DNA of 64,000 nucleotides from Bicyclus anynana (lineage: Eukaryota; Arthropoda; Insecta; Lepidoptera; Nymphalidae), in NCBI RefSeq assembly GCF_947172395.1, contig NC_069105.1:8267971-8331970 (forward strand), given 5' to 3'. The notes under the pieces were generated by a model. The model saw nothing but the letters and a program-made list of their open reading frames with translations. It did no database searches and was not told where the DNA came from. Each line of letters starts with the position of its first letter. Position 1 is the stretch's first letter. Of the stretch, positions 22,167 to 33,117 are shown piece by piece. The translations under genes were made by a program, and so were the position numbers.

Positions 22167-22440
22167 CATTTCATATTGTGTGTACTACGCTCAATGTGAA
22201 ACGGTATTCAAATATAAAGGGTAATGTCACAGTGACGTGTATATTATTATAAGGCGTTCAACCTGATAAATCCGTACTGAAACGTCCGAAGAATGTTCAA
22301 CACAAATTGTTTTGAAATAAACTACACGAGACGTGATAAAACACAATAGTCTGTTTGTTGTTCTTGTTTTTATGTTTAGATAGTGTAATGTGTTGACGTT
22401 CCCTCTAATGTGCAGTATGCTTTACAATTTTTACTTTTGA

Positions 22441-22716
22441 ATCATCATTGTCATTAACCCATATTCGGCTCACTGTTGAGCACGAGTCTCCTTTCAGAAT
22501 GAGAGGGGTTAGGCTTTCACCACGCTGGCTCAATGCGGATTGGCAGACTTCACACACGTAGAGAATTAAGTAAATTTTCAGGTATGCAGGTTTTTCCTCA
22601 CTGTTTGAGACACGTGATATTTAATTTCTTTAAATACACATAACTGAAAAGTTAGAGATACATGCCCTGGGCCGGATTCGAACCTACGCCCTCCGAATCA
22701 AAGGCACGAGATCATA
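22441..22716 (-). repeat. SINE-1 copy, nearly complete
   Basis: Plus-strand order: ATCATCATT tail, CATATTCGGCTCACTGTTGA, CAATGCGGATTGGCAGACTT, then GCCGGATTCGAACC as complement of box B. A short direct repeat AATGAGGTTG at 22721 follows the head. Confidence 0.8.
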
Positions 22717-22764
22717 ATGAATGAGGTTGAATGAGGTTGAACTAGGTACAACAAACCAATGGCC

Positions 22765-22895
22765 TGTGGACTGTGGTGGCTACGCCTTCGATTTATGACA
22801 GTCGCGTGACGCAGTGGGTTTTCTGTTTCCACAGCCGTGGGTTCGATTCCCACAACAAAATATTTGTATGATGAGCATGTTAATTGCAGTATCTG
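22765..22895 (+). repeat. tRNA-like SINE fragment
   Basis: GCGTGACGCAGTGGGTT and, after about 28 bp, GTGGGTTCGATTCCCAC. The second word can form a T-arm. No full cloverleaf follows, so a SINE head is likelier than a tRNA gene. Confidence 0.4.
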
Positions 22896-22923
22896 TGTGT
22901 TTATATCTTTTGTATCCTGCTGC

Positions 22924-23003
22924 GGTAAGTTTCTCTGCGTGATCGAATCAAAAATGAGGAGTTCCGCAGACGAACCAAAGTCACTGACATAGTTCAGCGA
23001 GTC
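22924..23003 (+). pseudogene. RTE-type LINE fragment
   Basis: The plus frame reads VSLRDRIKNEEFRRRTKVTD and ends IVQRVAK. This is the stretch just before the KWQWAGHI block seen at 811, at the C-terminal end of an RTE polyprotein. About 27 codons remain. Confidence 0.75.
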
Positions 23004-24786
23004 GCGAAGATAAAGTGTCAGGGTCGGAAATATATATCTTCCATTCGCTTCTCTCACACACTTCTACCAGCTCTTCTATGTCCTTTATCTCCTTTTGCGC
23101 CCCTATTCCTTAAACTAGACCGTATTTTCATTAAAAAAAATACGAAAAGATACATAAGCCTACCAAAAAAATACAGTTTTAATATTACAAACATAAGAAG
23201 TCTAAAGAGGCTTAAACGATTGCACAATTGAAAAACCTCAAAAGCTCCTATGCGTGTATCGATTATGATGAAATTATACGATTCTCGGGCGACCGATAAT
23301 CGGATAAATCCTCATTACCGAAGCAGAACTTTAAATCAATTCGAGCGGGCAGAATCAAAAAGGTCCAATGAATAAAGTAGTTATTATTTATAAAAATTAT
23401 AGCATTTATCATAGAGATTATAATCAAATATTTAAATTTGCTCACGTCCGGTGCATCTAGAGTTTGATATACGTATACAACTGCTAGGGTTGTCAACTTA
23501 TAACTCTAGTATAGACATCTTAATCAACAATGTTAGTACTAATAAACTTTACTCATAGAAAGTGAGTTTGTTTATTTGATACGCTTTTACGACCTAGCTC
23601 ATGAAATTCATAAAAATATGCCACACACAAATTTTGCCATTTGGTCACTTTTTATCTTGAAAAAAACTGAAAATAATATTTTTGATTTATCAATAATCCT
23701 ATGTTTAAGAAATATACAACAAAAAAATCGTTATATAAAACACGAGAGATTTAATTCTGTTAAATAAAGTCTGTAATTATTAATTATTATGATACACAAA
23801 ACAATTTCTTTAAAATGGTTCTCTATAGTACCTACTAAACTGAATAATGTTATTATATTCTAAACATACAAATCAATATTTTTTTAACTAAACAGCTTTA
23901 TCCAAATTTTAAATACGAAAACTGGAAAAATCAAGGATGATTTACTTTCTCTATAAATAAATCAATATTTTTAAACGAACGAATCGAAACATGATATGCT
24001 TTTCGTGACAACCCTGTCACTTCTAGAGTCTAATGACAAATGCGAAGGCGCAAATGATTTGTATCGAATACATTATTATGGTAATATATTGGACTGTTCG
24101 TTTATATTCATAGCTTGTTCCACATCGAAACTTCGTTATATACATACGGTAGGACAACAGACGAGTATATTAAATGTTACAACCCATTAAATTGATGATG
24201 AAGTAACATTCAATTGATTTCTAAATAGCATTATTTTATATCTGTCCTCCTCTTTCAAGTCTTATTAAAAAGAGAAATATAGAGACACCATTATAGTTTG
24301 CATTGATTAATCTACCTCATTGAATTCAGTGGTTGTGTGCCTTTGGATTGTGAGGTTCGAATCCAGAATCGGCATATGCAATTTTGGATATTTCTTTCTT
24401 TCAAGTTGGTGGTACGTACGTATGTGGTGGGTATAAAATACTAAACTATAAAAAAAAAACAAAAAAAAGAAAATCTCGTATATGTTACCCCCATGCCTCG
24501 GAGAGCACGTGTCGGGATACTTATCGATAAGAATCGAATATTGTTATCACAAGCACTTCATTAGAGTATAACTTGGCAACTACGTTCGTAACGATCCCGA
24601 TGGTCCGCGCGGGCCGGGGGGCGTGTAGCGATGAATGAAAAACCCACGACTGATGCACCTCACATCCCCGCGCGCACGATTTCACACCCGCGCAGTCTTT
24701 CCCCCCGTCGCCCGCATAACATGGGAGTGTCATCAACGAACTTGGCAGACTATAGCATGCATCTCCTTATGCATCTCAACTCTCAA
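23004..24786. other. No supported gene; GC-rich island at 24595-24720
   Basis: AT-rich, with a tRNA-like trace at 24330-24370 (GAGGTTCGAATCC). The GC-rich patch at 24595-24720 (CGCGCGGGCCGGGGGGCG) creates accidental open frames on both strands. I see no exon there. Confidence 0.4.
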
Positions 24787-24965
24787 CAAAAGACGTACCG
24801 CCAAGCGATTTAGCGTTTCGGTACGATGTCGTGTAGATACCAAAAAGGGGTGTGGATTTTCAGCCTCCTTCTAACAAGTTAGCCCGCTTCCACCTTAGAC
24901 TGCATCATCACTTACCATCAGGTGAGATTGTAGTCAAGGGCTAACTTGTAAGGAATAAAAAAAGA
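24787..24965 (+). repeat. SINE-2 copy, 3' part
   Basis: Starts AAGACGTACCGCCAAGCGAT and runs through ACTTACCATCAGGTGAGATT to GGAATAAAAAAAG. Confidence 0.8.
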
Positions 24966-25929
24966 GAGGCCCTGTAGATTGTAAGGCCGTTCAAATCACA
25001 GAACATTAAGCTGTATACTAATATAAATATTGATCATGATGATGATGATTGGTCAAAACCATGCACAGGCAATAACACAATAGTAGCCAACGGTTTTACT
25101 GTTAAAACTATTCCATATAATTTACGGCAGAGTCAGATTACCCAGCGCCTAGAGACGCCATTAAACTCCGAACGCAGCCAGTGTTTACCTTTCACATGTA
25201 ATGACCATCATCTCGGAGACGCCGTGTTCATTTAAACGCGGTAATGCGATAGGGAGGATACACACTCGTTCGTATTTACACGTGATCGATACAAATTACG
25301 CAACGTAACGTTTATGTTATAACTTTTCAACTTCGAAATCGATTTATGTGATGTATTTTGATCTAAATTGTGTGTGTTTGATTGTTTAAATTGTGGAACT
25401 GGATTTTTTACTTGAAAGCCTTTAAGGGCTGTTTTATATTTAGATCAATACATAGACAAATAAATAAATAAATAAGTCTTTATTTATCAAAACTTCGTAT
25501 AACACAAGTTAGGTTGAAGCCCTGTCTTGAGGCAGAGGCAGTGTCTTCCCATTTTCAATGCTACAGTCGGTTTATAAACAATGTTTTGTTGAAAAATGTT
25601 TTGATTTTCTTCGTCTGTCTGTTTTGTCGGGCTAACGGATGAACCTATTTTAATCTAACTTACTAAATTTTAAGTAGAGAAGGTTATTAATAGACAACTT
25701 TAGCTTGGCCTCCAGAATCTGAATTTATGTGGAAAAAACCGTGTTTAAGCTCATATTTTTTGATGGACTTTGCAGCTTTATTCACGAGGTCCTAGGTTCC
25801 TAAGATTTATCTAATCTCTAACATTGTTATTTAGTAGATATGCGTAACAATAAAATACCTTTATTTTCATAAACAGTTACAATACGTCATTTCGTCAATC
25901 AGCGCTACGTGTCCTAATTCAAATGGTCA
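24966..25929. other. No recognisable feature
   Basis: Mixed sequence with AAATAAATAAATAAA at 25460-25473 and a short GATGATGATGATT run at 25036-25050. No frame or named repeat. Confidence 0.35.
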
Positions 25930-26020
25930 CGTAGCATTGTGCTGAGCCGGGGCCATTTTCTGGGTTATGCCACACATCGCAGGGTACTGCCCTGGATGTC
26001 CTGGAGATATTGTGTTGTGT
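25930..26020 (+). repeat. Short hairpin repeat, copy 1
   Basis: CGTAGCATTGTG, then TATGCCACACATCGCAGGG and TTGTGTTGTGTGGCATAAT. The two outer words pair (TGCCACACA with TGTGTGGCA) to form a hairpin. A second copy lies at 50070-50156. It could be the 3' end of a longer retroelement; I cannot assign it. Confidence 0.55.
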
Positions 26021-26679
26021 GGCATAATTTCGAAATAAACGCATTTTCCTTTCTTTTTTCTTTTCTTTATTTGCTTGTGATCTTCACACCGTAACCTCTA
26101 TCGTGGACACTAGCCTAAGCCGTTAGACAGATTCCAATATAAGTTCGTAAGAAACACACACGTTTTAAAACAAAACCTTCCTTCGGTTGTCTAGGAAACA
26201 CGATTATTTGTATACAGTCCCCCGAATAACCGCCACAACAGCAGCGTACATCTCCGCCGCCATTATTCTTACGCTCATAATTCCAGTGGAAATGGAAGAT
26301 TTGTGAGGTGAAATACGGTGAGCCGATACAAATTACAGCGATAATGATTCGGACAAAACAATGCTAGTGATAAATGGGCACTGGACTACGAGCCTGAGAT
26401 GGCCAGACTTACTTTATTTTACGAAAACTTAAAGGATGTCAGCCTATGATCATATTATTATAGCTTGGCAACTTCGTTCGTATTACTCCCGTAAGCCATG
26501 CCCAGCGCCAATTTTATTTACCAAGTTTTGTTAACTGTGCCACTGCACGTAATTAGACATTGTAGCATTCGTGCTGTCGAACGTGCAATTCAGCTTCCCC
26601 ATAAAGCACAAAAACCACTCGTGCTACAATGCTTTAATTACATGACAGTGACATAAATAACTAGTATTTGTATCAATAA
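26021..26679. other. No recognisable feature
   Basis: Mixed AT-rich sequence. AGCTTGGCAACTTCGTTCGT at 26463 resembles AACTTGGCAACTACGTTCGT at 24571, a short repeated motif upstream of a GC-richer segment in both places. Confidence 0.35.
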
Positions 26680-27051
26680 GGATGATGACAGTTTTTTTTT
26701 TAATTAGGAGTATTAGGTATATAAATTAGGAGTATGCTAATAGTAAAGCAATTTTCTAAAAGTAACAGGATATCTGCGTTCATTACTTTCGGAGCTACAG
26801 GGGTTTGTATGGTCGTTCAAACAAATTTACAAATAACTTTGTTATTTGTGCGTTTATGTTTATAGTTCATGTATTCGTATTGAAAAATGTTACGTTTAAT
26901 GTAAAGAAGCTAAAAATGTATCAATTTTAATCTTAATACGATAAAAGGTATTTACAAACATCCAGTCAGTAATGTTTGTTTTTTACATATTAAACTTTAT
27001 TTATCCGAATGTCTCATAAAAATCAAAACATTCAAACCTAGTCATCATCCC
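26680..27051 (+). mobile_element. MITE-G copy 2, internally deleted
   Basis: Ends GGATGATGACAG and GTCATCATCCC are kept but the element is only 372 bp. The GC-rich centre is gone. TTGTATCAATAA stands just before it (26668-26679) and again at 27062-27073, a possible imperfect target duplication. Confidence 0.7.
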
Positions 27052-27435
27052 TTGTATCTTCTTGTATCAATAAATGAATTTGAATGGTATGAAGATGCTG
27101 ATAAAGTTCCAGCCTTCATAAAAAGCGGTAAGTCTAGCGATGGCAGGCTCGTTCTCCACGGTTATTTATCGTATTGTAGATTCACCAGGAATGCGGTCGT
27201 ACTTTGTACGAGGTACCTACATATAGTTGTGCCGGACCGTAATGTATCAAATTTTATGTTTGCTTTCTTGGCACATAAATTTTCTCGGTAGTAGTCTGGA
27301 ACTTTGGAATCTTGGAAATCAATTTATTTACAGACAATTGTGGAGGAGAAATGGACGAATACATTTTTATAAAGCAGATGAATATTGTCAATGTCAATTG
27401 TATATTGTCAATGGAGCGCTATTCTACAACCATAA
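27052..27435. other. No supported gene
   Basis: Two overlapping open stretches of about 80 codons lie here. They lack domain motifs and a bounded exon structure. Confidence 0.4.
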
Positions 27436-27674
27436 GATGTTAAAAAAAAATCCATGGTTTCCCGAGATTTGGGAAAACTGATGATTTTGATGATATGAAT
27501 GTTTGTTATTCTTTCACGCCTCGACTACTGAACCGAATTAGCTGAAATTTGGTATTGAGATATATTATTGACTGGATTAACACATAGGCTACTTTTTATC
27601 CCGGAAAAATCCATGGTTCCCGAGGGATTTGATAAAATAAATTCCACGCGGACAAAGTCGCTGGCGACCTCTAG
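27436..27674 (+). mobile_element. Helitron-like element, group B
   Basis: Body words TGAAATTTGGTATTGAGA, GGATTAACACATAGGCTACT and AAAAATCCATGGTTCCCGAG, ending CTAG at 27671-27674. The AAATCCATGGTTTCCCGAG block also appears near 27450, so the element carries a partial internal duplication. Confidence 0.65.
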
Positions 27675-28340
27675 TCAACGACATCGGAATGAAAACAATT
27701 CCACCAACAACCTTGACTTGACCAACATCTGGTGACATTTGTCCGTCCGTGCATAATGACTGTAATCAGAGGTTCCGAGAAAGATTCAAGGTGTCGGCCG
27801 AGGGGGAAAAAATGATACAGCCCGCCAGAATTACATCCTTCCAGCTACCGAAATTAAATTTTGGTTTTGTATTTTTCGTTTTTTGAAAAATAAACTCAGA
27901 TTCATCCTCAGATTGTGATGATTATAAATCGATGTAATTTTCGTGCTTGCGTTTTAACACGCGATTATTCGAATTCGTGAATAAATCTATAAACTTTATT
28001 CTTTATTTTCGCATTAAATTTTTTATAGTAGGTAATGGTTAATGCAATAAGCAAATGGATCACATCGCCTGAGCAAAGCCTAGCGCCTAGACTAATCTAC
28101 TGTTGCTGCCATTTCTGTCAACTTAACCCTAAGGTTTTACCGACTACCATACCCATATAAAATAATACTCTGTGCTACATTGCTCTCTTTCAAAAATACC
28201 TCTTCTACCTACTCTTCTACTCTATAAAAACCTAATTCCATGTCAAAAGGGTAAATACTCACTTTTATGTAGAGTCAAAAAACTATCACACGGACAGTAC
28301 ACGTGTTTCGAGATTTTAAGTTTGAAAAAATTACACCTGT
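27675..28340. other. No recognisable feature
   Basis: AT-rich, no exon-like frame or repeat end. Confidence 0.35.
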
Positions 28341-28480
28341 TTACTCCTTCACAAAGCAACTGACCAATTTGGCTGAAATTCGGAATGGAAATATATTATA
28401 ACCGGCATTAACAAATAAGCTACCTTTTATCCCGGAATAAAATCCATGGTTCCTTTGAGAAAAACTATTTTGTGCAGGTG
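28341..28480 (+). mobile_element. Helitron group B fragment
   Basis: Contains CAATTTGGCTGAAATTCGGA, AATAAGCTACCTTTTATCCC and AAATCCATGGTTCCTTTGAG. Both ends are missing. Confidence 0.55.
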
Positions 28481-28572
28481 ATGTCAGACATTTTTATATT
28501 GTTTCACAATTTCTAAAAAGAAGAAGGTTCTTTGGTTGTTTGTGATTACATTATTTGACTCTGACTATGTTG

Positions 28573-28638
28573 CTTCCATTCTTACTTACTCTAAGGTAAG
28601 TAAATCATACGCAGTTTGGATTGCCCTTCTGGCGTTGT
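28573..28638 (+). repeat. Left direct repeat flanking a SINE-1
   Basis: CTTCCATTCTTACTTACTCT to GGATTGCCCTTCTGGCGTTG. It recurs almost unchanged directly after the SINE at 28942-29027. Confidence 0.8.
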
Positions 28639-28941
28639 GCCATGATAGCCCAGTGGATATGACCTCTGCCTCCGGTTCCGAAGGGTGTAGGTTCGAATCC
28701 GGTCCGGGGCATGCACCTCACACTTTTCAGTTGTGTGCATTTAAATAAATTAAATATCACGCGTCTCAAACGGTGAAGGAAAACGTCATGAGTAAACCTG
28801 CATACCAGAGAATTTTCTAAATTGTGTGTGTGTGAAGTCTGAAAAAAATCCGCATTGGGCCAACGTGGTGGCCTAACCCCGCTCATTCTGAAAAGAGATT
28901 CGAGCTCAGCAGTGAGCTGAATTTGATAATGATGTCGTTGT
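28639..28941 (+). repeat. SINE-1, full length
   Basis: Head with box A TGATAGCCCAGTGGATATGA and box B GGTTCGAATCC, body ACTTTTCAGTTGTGTGCATT and GGGCCAACGTGGTGGCC, and a tail of TGATAATGATG. Confidence 0.85.
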
Positions 28942-29027
28942 TTCCATTCTTACTTACTCTAAGGTAAGTAAGTCATACGCAGTACTAATTCACACAGCAA
29001 AGATTTAGATTGCCCTTCTGGCGTTTG
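28942..29027 (+). repeat. Right direct repeat flanking a SINE-1
   Basis: Second copy of 28573-28638. It carries about 20 extra bases (ACTAATTCACACAGCAAAG) that the left copy lacks. Confidence 0.8.
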
Positions 29028-29120
29028 TTTCATCACACTTATAATTTATATACCTTCAAAGCAAGAGTGAATAGGCATCTTCTGAGTATCTTCTGGGTGG
29101 AGAATTAACGCACTCAAACT

Positions 29121-29235
29121 TCATCATCATCATCATTATCATCATATCAGCCGATTGACGTCCACTGCAGGACTTTTGTAGGGACTTCCAAACATCGCGA
29201 TACTGAGCCACCTGCATCCAGCGAATTTCTGCGAC
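29121..29235 (-). pseudogene. RTE-type LINE 3' end
   Basis: The minus frame reads IRWMQVAQYRDVWKSLQK, the last conserved block of RTE polyproteins, followed by an ATGATG-type tail (plus strand TCATCATCATCATCATTATC). A 5'-truncated dead copy. Confidence 0.8.
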
Positions 29236-30124
29236 GAAAAGCATTAATTCTTTCCATCAGAGTCTTTATTTATAGTCAAGCGCAAGCCTATATTGTACAA
29301 AGAAAAAGTTCTTTCCATCAAATCAGCCGCTTCATATATCACTATCATCTAGAGGAATTCCATCGAAATTAATACATACATAATCTATTTAATACAGGCT
29401 TGCCTATTCAGATGCTTATATAGAATCTTGTTTTAAGTATACCTAAATTGCAAGGATCAGGGAAACATAGACTCGGAAAGCTATGCGTGTGAGAAACGAA
29501 TACGCAAAACGTATTTTCTTAGCCAAATCGACAACAAGGGAATGAAAGCCAATAGTTCAGTTCAGTTTACATATTTATTCCATTAAATTTTTCTTTAGTA
29601 AAAAAATTAAAAACAAAAAATACACGTCGTTAAATAATGAGTCTGGTATTCATTTTTGGAAGCTAAAAATATCAAATCAAACAAATTCTCCGTATCAACA
29701 GATCGCAAATATGAAGTTGTTTTTACTTTTATCAATATTTCAAGATATATAACAGCCTTGGTGCTAAGGAGCTTTGATGAAATAAAAAATGAATACCTCG
29801 AGAGTATTTTACCTGACATAAAAACATAAAAAGAATACTTGTCTAAAGAAACCATAAGATGAATGTTTAATAAATCAATTTTAAGGCCACAAACAAAATT
29901 TTTGGTAGATAGGCAACAGAAGTCAAACTCGCTACATCAAACTGGGGCCTCGAGCGAGGACCTCCTTCGGAACCCGTTTCAAAGGTCTGACCCTAGCAAT
30001 TAGGACTGGAATAACAAAAAACAATATACGAACAAATTGCTACCATTTTTTATCCATGACTCGCAAGAAAAAATGGTCTGTCCGTTGTTTTGAATTTTAC
30101 AGTGGTCAGTATAAGTAAAAACTA
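29236..30124. other. No recognisable feature
   Basis: AT-rich with no bounded exon or repeat. A weak SINE-like B-box trace (ACCTCCTTCGGAACCCG) lies near 29960. Confidence 0.35.
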
Positions 30125-30282
30125 TTTTTTTTTTAAAGAATATTTGCCATGTATTCCCCTCCAACTAGTCGGGAAAGACTGTGCTAGGAGTGGGTACGAC
30201 GATAGACCAACGGGGCGGGGATCGAACCACCACCCCTGGGTGATGAGTCCGATAGCTTTACCGTTAAGCTATTGAGACTCAT
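30125..30282 (-). repeat. SINE-3, nearly complete
   Basis: Plus-strand order: T-rich tail, CCCCTCCAACTAGTCGGGAA, CTAGGAGTGGGTACGACGAT, GGGGATCGAACCACCACCCC (box B complement) and ACCGTTAAGCTATTGAGACT (box A complement). Confidence 0.8.
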
Positions 30283-30352
30283 AACAAGTATATTTTATAA
30301 CAAGTTGAGTGCTTTGTATTATCACTTAATAATAAGTGACGACTGATGATGT

Positions 30353-30442
30353 AGTCTCATCAATATCAACCCATATTCGGCTCACTGTTGAGCATGAGTC
30401 TCCTCTCAGAATGAGAGGGGTTAGGCCAATAGTCCACCACTC
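30353..30442 (-). repeat. SINE-1 fragment
   Basis: Only the last 90 bp (CATATTCGGCTCACTGTTGA to GGCCAATAGTCCACCAC), broken off sharply before an unrelated GC-rich segment at 30460-30530. Confidence 0.75.
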
Positions 30443-30575
30443 AAAAAATTTAGGTATCACCGGTAAAGTAGCGGCGCGGCGGCGGGACACAACCCCGTGC
30501 CTCCCACCCACCTGAAGTAGCCTCACGCGATTTTAGCTTACTTTAGGGTCAACCGCAGCTGATTTCGGATATTTG

Positions 30576-30725
30576 ACGACCACCGTGGCCCAGAGTCATG
30601 GGTTCGATCCCCGGCTGGGTCGATTGAGGTTTTCTTAATTGGTCAAAGTCTGGCTGATGGACGGCCTCAGCCGTGGCTAGTTACCCTACCGTCAAAGACG
30701 TACCTACCGCCAAACAGTGCCGTGC
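30576..30725 (+). repeat. SINE-2 copy, head half
   Basis: GACCACCGTGGCCCAG, GGGTTCGATCCCCGGCTGGG and GGTTTTCTTAATTGGTC, then CGTGGCTAGTTACCCTACCG. It stops at the CCGCCAA block. A stray CCGCCAAGCGATTAAGCGTT at 30849-30868 suggests the copy was broken by a rearrangement. Confidence 0.75.
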
Positions 30726-31417
30726 CCAAGATCTTCAACTAGAGTAGGCATTACACGTATAAGTCGTAGAAAATGGAAAAATCTTTCTCCAACACAGTGT
30801 TATAATGAGCCCTCAGCGCATTTTTGCATCTATGAGGTGCACGCCACTGCCGCCAAGCGATTAAGCGTTCCGGTACGTAAAAAAAACTGAGAGCATAACA
30901 AACAAACGCACAATATAAGTATGGATTGAGCAGATTTATTAGAATCTCCAATCTGAAGCATCTCATATATCGTGCCCGAGGCATCTCCAACCTCCTTGCA
31001 CCCGGTGATTAAATACGGAACCAAAATAACTAACAAAAAATCAAATTAACAACCAACACGGGATCCCACATGTCAGTTATAATTCAAGGAATATCGTATA
31101 TAGGTATCATTCTTACCCATTCATTTCTAATTTCAATTTAGGAATCTCTATTTTCCAAATTGGTTAAAGGTATTTGTTTGGCGTTTTGACTGTCTGATTA
31201 ATGACAATAGTTTAAATTTAAATTGTCTGGTTATTCGCAAAGAAATATCATAAAGTTATGTATAATTCGAACCGATTATTATTATGTAGTTGAAGCAGTA
31301 GTTGGATTTTTAGCTTCAGGTTAAGCTCGATATAATTTTGCGATCAACACAAATATATTATGAATACTTGCATTGCATTGATTTTATTGCTTCCACGTGT
31401 ATATCCATATCAACAAA
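30726..31417. other. No supported gene
   Basis: Contains the stray SINE-2 piece at 30849-30875. Otherwise AT-rich and unrecognised. Confidence 0.35.
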
Positions 31418-31948
31418 CCACCATACCATAATAACACTTGAAAACCATCCATACAAAAAATCCATACAATTATGTAATTTTCATACAATTATATAAATCT
31501 ACATCATAACTTTTCATTCAATAACAAGAAATGAATATTCAAATCAAACCACCAAACCATACAATCGTAAACCATTCATACGAAATTTCCATAAATTAAT
31601 AATGTGAATTGATTGAAGTTAAAATGCCTCCTCAAGATTTCCTTTTAGCTTGAAAAAATCTGCATCATCACTAACAGTGAAGTGAACTATCATTCAATTA
31701 GACTAAAATAATATCTTTATCAACCATACCATATTAATCGTGAACCATCCATACAAATATTCCATATATATTATGAATGCTCAAAAGTATTTCCAACTGT
31801 AAAAAAGCTCGCAAAATCTTCATCATCACTTAAAATTAGATGACACTCCTTCATAACAAGAAAAAGCAGTTCAACGCGAATATCTATATTAATCATACCA
31901 TACAAAAATGAACCATCCATACAAATTTTCCATACAAATTACATTATG
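31418..31948 (+). repeat. Decayed tandem repeat, four units
   Basis: Each unit has an ACCATACCAT word, then about 10 bp later AACCATCCATACAAA, then TTCCATA. The starts lie at about 31418, 31548, 31722 and 31888, so the spacing is 130-175 bp. Later units also share TCATCATCACT(T/A)A between them. Confidence 0.65.
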
Positions 31949-32194
31949 AATAGTTGATTATAATCCAATAAGGCGCGATTCATATTACGCTCACATTTAG
32001 TAATACGATCGCGTGTGCGCTTTGGGGCCAGAGTGAGTGTTGACATAATGATGTCAGCTTGGTTACATTGGACTCCACACACGGTGCCTGTTTGTTTTTT
32101 TTATCTCGACATCACGGTCAAATGATGTGATATGTTTAATACTTCCGTTAGCGGGGCGGGCGGCGATTGGGAACTCCTAATCCCCGATCACGTT
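31949..32194. other. No recognisable feature
   Basis: Short stretch of mixed sequence, nothing recognised. Confidence 0.3.
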
Positions 32195-32370
32195 GGAATG
32201 CGGGTATAAAATATAGCCTATGACACTCACAAATAATGTGGCTTTCTATTAGTAAAAGAATTTTCAAAATCGGTTCAGTAGATACGCTCCACGGTTTTAC
32301 CCGCGTAGTTCCCTTTCCCGTGGGAATACGGAAATAAAATATAGCCTATGACACTCGCAAACAACGCCAC
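32195..32370 (-). mobile_element. Two overlapping Helitron group D pieces
   Basis: AAAATATAGCCTATGACACTC occurs at about 32206 and 32336. The second is preceded by its own TTTTACCCGCGTAGTTCCC block. This is either one element inserted in another or a partial tandem duplication. Confidence 0.55.
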
Positions 32371-32429
32371 TAAACTCCAAGCTGTGAATTTTCATTGAAA
32401 ATTTCTTAAAAGAAAGAAAAGCTCATTAT

Positions 32430-32505
32430 GTATTCCATGACCCGACCAAGGATTTGAACCCTCCTGAAGCCACATAGGCTAACCACTGGACCAACGCGGT
32501 AATTT
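32430..32505 (-). repeat. tRNA-like SINE head
   Basis: The minus strand reads TTGGTCCAGTGGTTAGCC and, 20 bp on, GGGTTCAAATCC, good boxes A and B. Not one of the three main SINE families. Confidence 0.5.
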
Positions 32506-32794
32506 ACCATAATAAAGTAAAAAAAAAAATTAAAACTACCCATATTATGAGTAACAAGTCGACCCTCTGTAATGGGATAGTGCCTACATTTGTACCGTAC
32601 GCCCATTATATTCGTGGAAAACAAAAAGGTTAGAAGACGAAAGCCTTCCTGGAAGCAATTTTGATGTTACGCCTATGAAATAGATCCTTTTAGAGAGTCG
32701 AAAGAAATTTAAAAGGAGGAAAATTATAGAGTAAAAATATTTTACAACAAAAACATTCGGTAGATATATTTTGAAAAAGTAAATTATTAGATAA

Positions 32795-33117
32795 CTAGCG
32801 GAACCGGTCAAGCTTCGCTTTGACTTATGTCACTTCTTGCCTATCCCTACTCTACACTTCTCTACCCCTTCCCTACCCCTACCGTACTCCTACCCCTTGA
32901 CTCTTAAACGTTTGTATGGGAAATAGAAAAGGGTTGTTTTTATGGTTTTCTCGGCAATTATTCTAATTTTTCTCACCTTTTACCACCACCAACCTTCCCT
33001 ATAACTCCACAAACATTTCAAGACCAAGATAAAATTAATCCGTTCAACCGTTCGCGAGTTTTACTGAGTCTAACGAACAACAATTCATTTTTATATTTAT
33101 GTAATATAATATATACA
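32795..33117 (-). mobile_element. Helitron-like element, group E
   Basis: CTAG at 32795-32798 then CGGAACCGGTCAAGCTTCGC, a TACCCCT-rich minisatellite (32850-32900), and CGTTCGCGAGTTTTACTGAG. The 5' side fades into TATA-rich DNA at 33100-33120. Confidence 0.55.

Noticed and set aside
27052..27130. Possible exon ending at AAAAGCG-GTAAGT
   Set aside because: A donor-like GTAAGT follows a plausible frame, but no acceptor lies upstream. The sequence starts right at a MITE-G end with an ATAAATGAATTTGAA word typical of LINE 3' ends.
28620..28720. tRNA gene
   Set aside because: Boxes A and B are good, but the acceptor stem does not pair and the sequence continues into the SINE-1 body. The same holds for every other tRNA-like head in the window.
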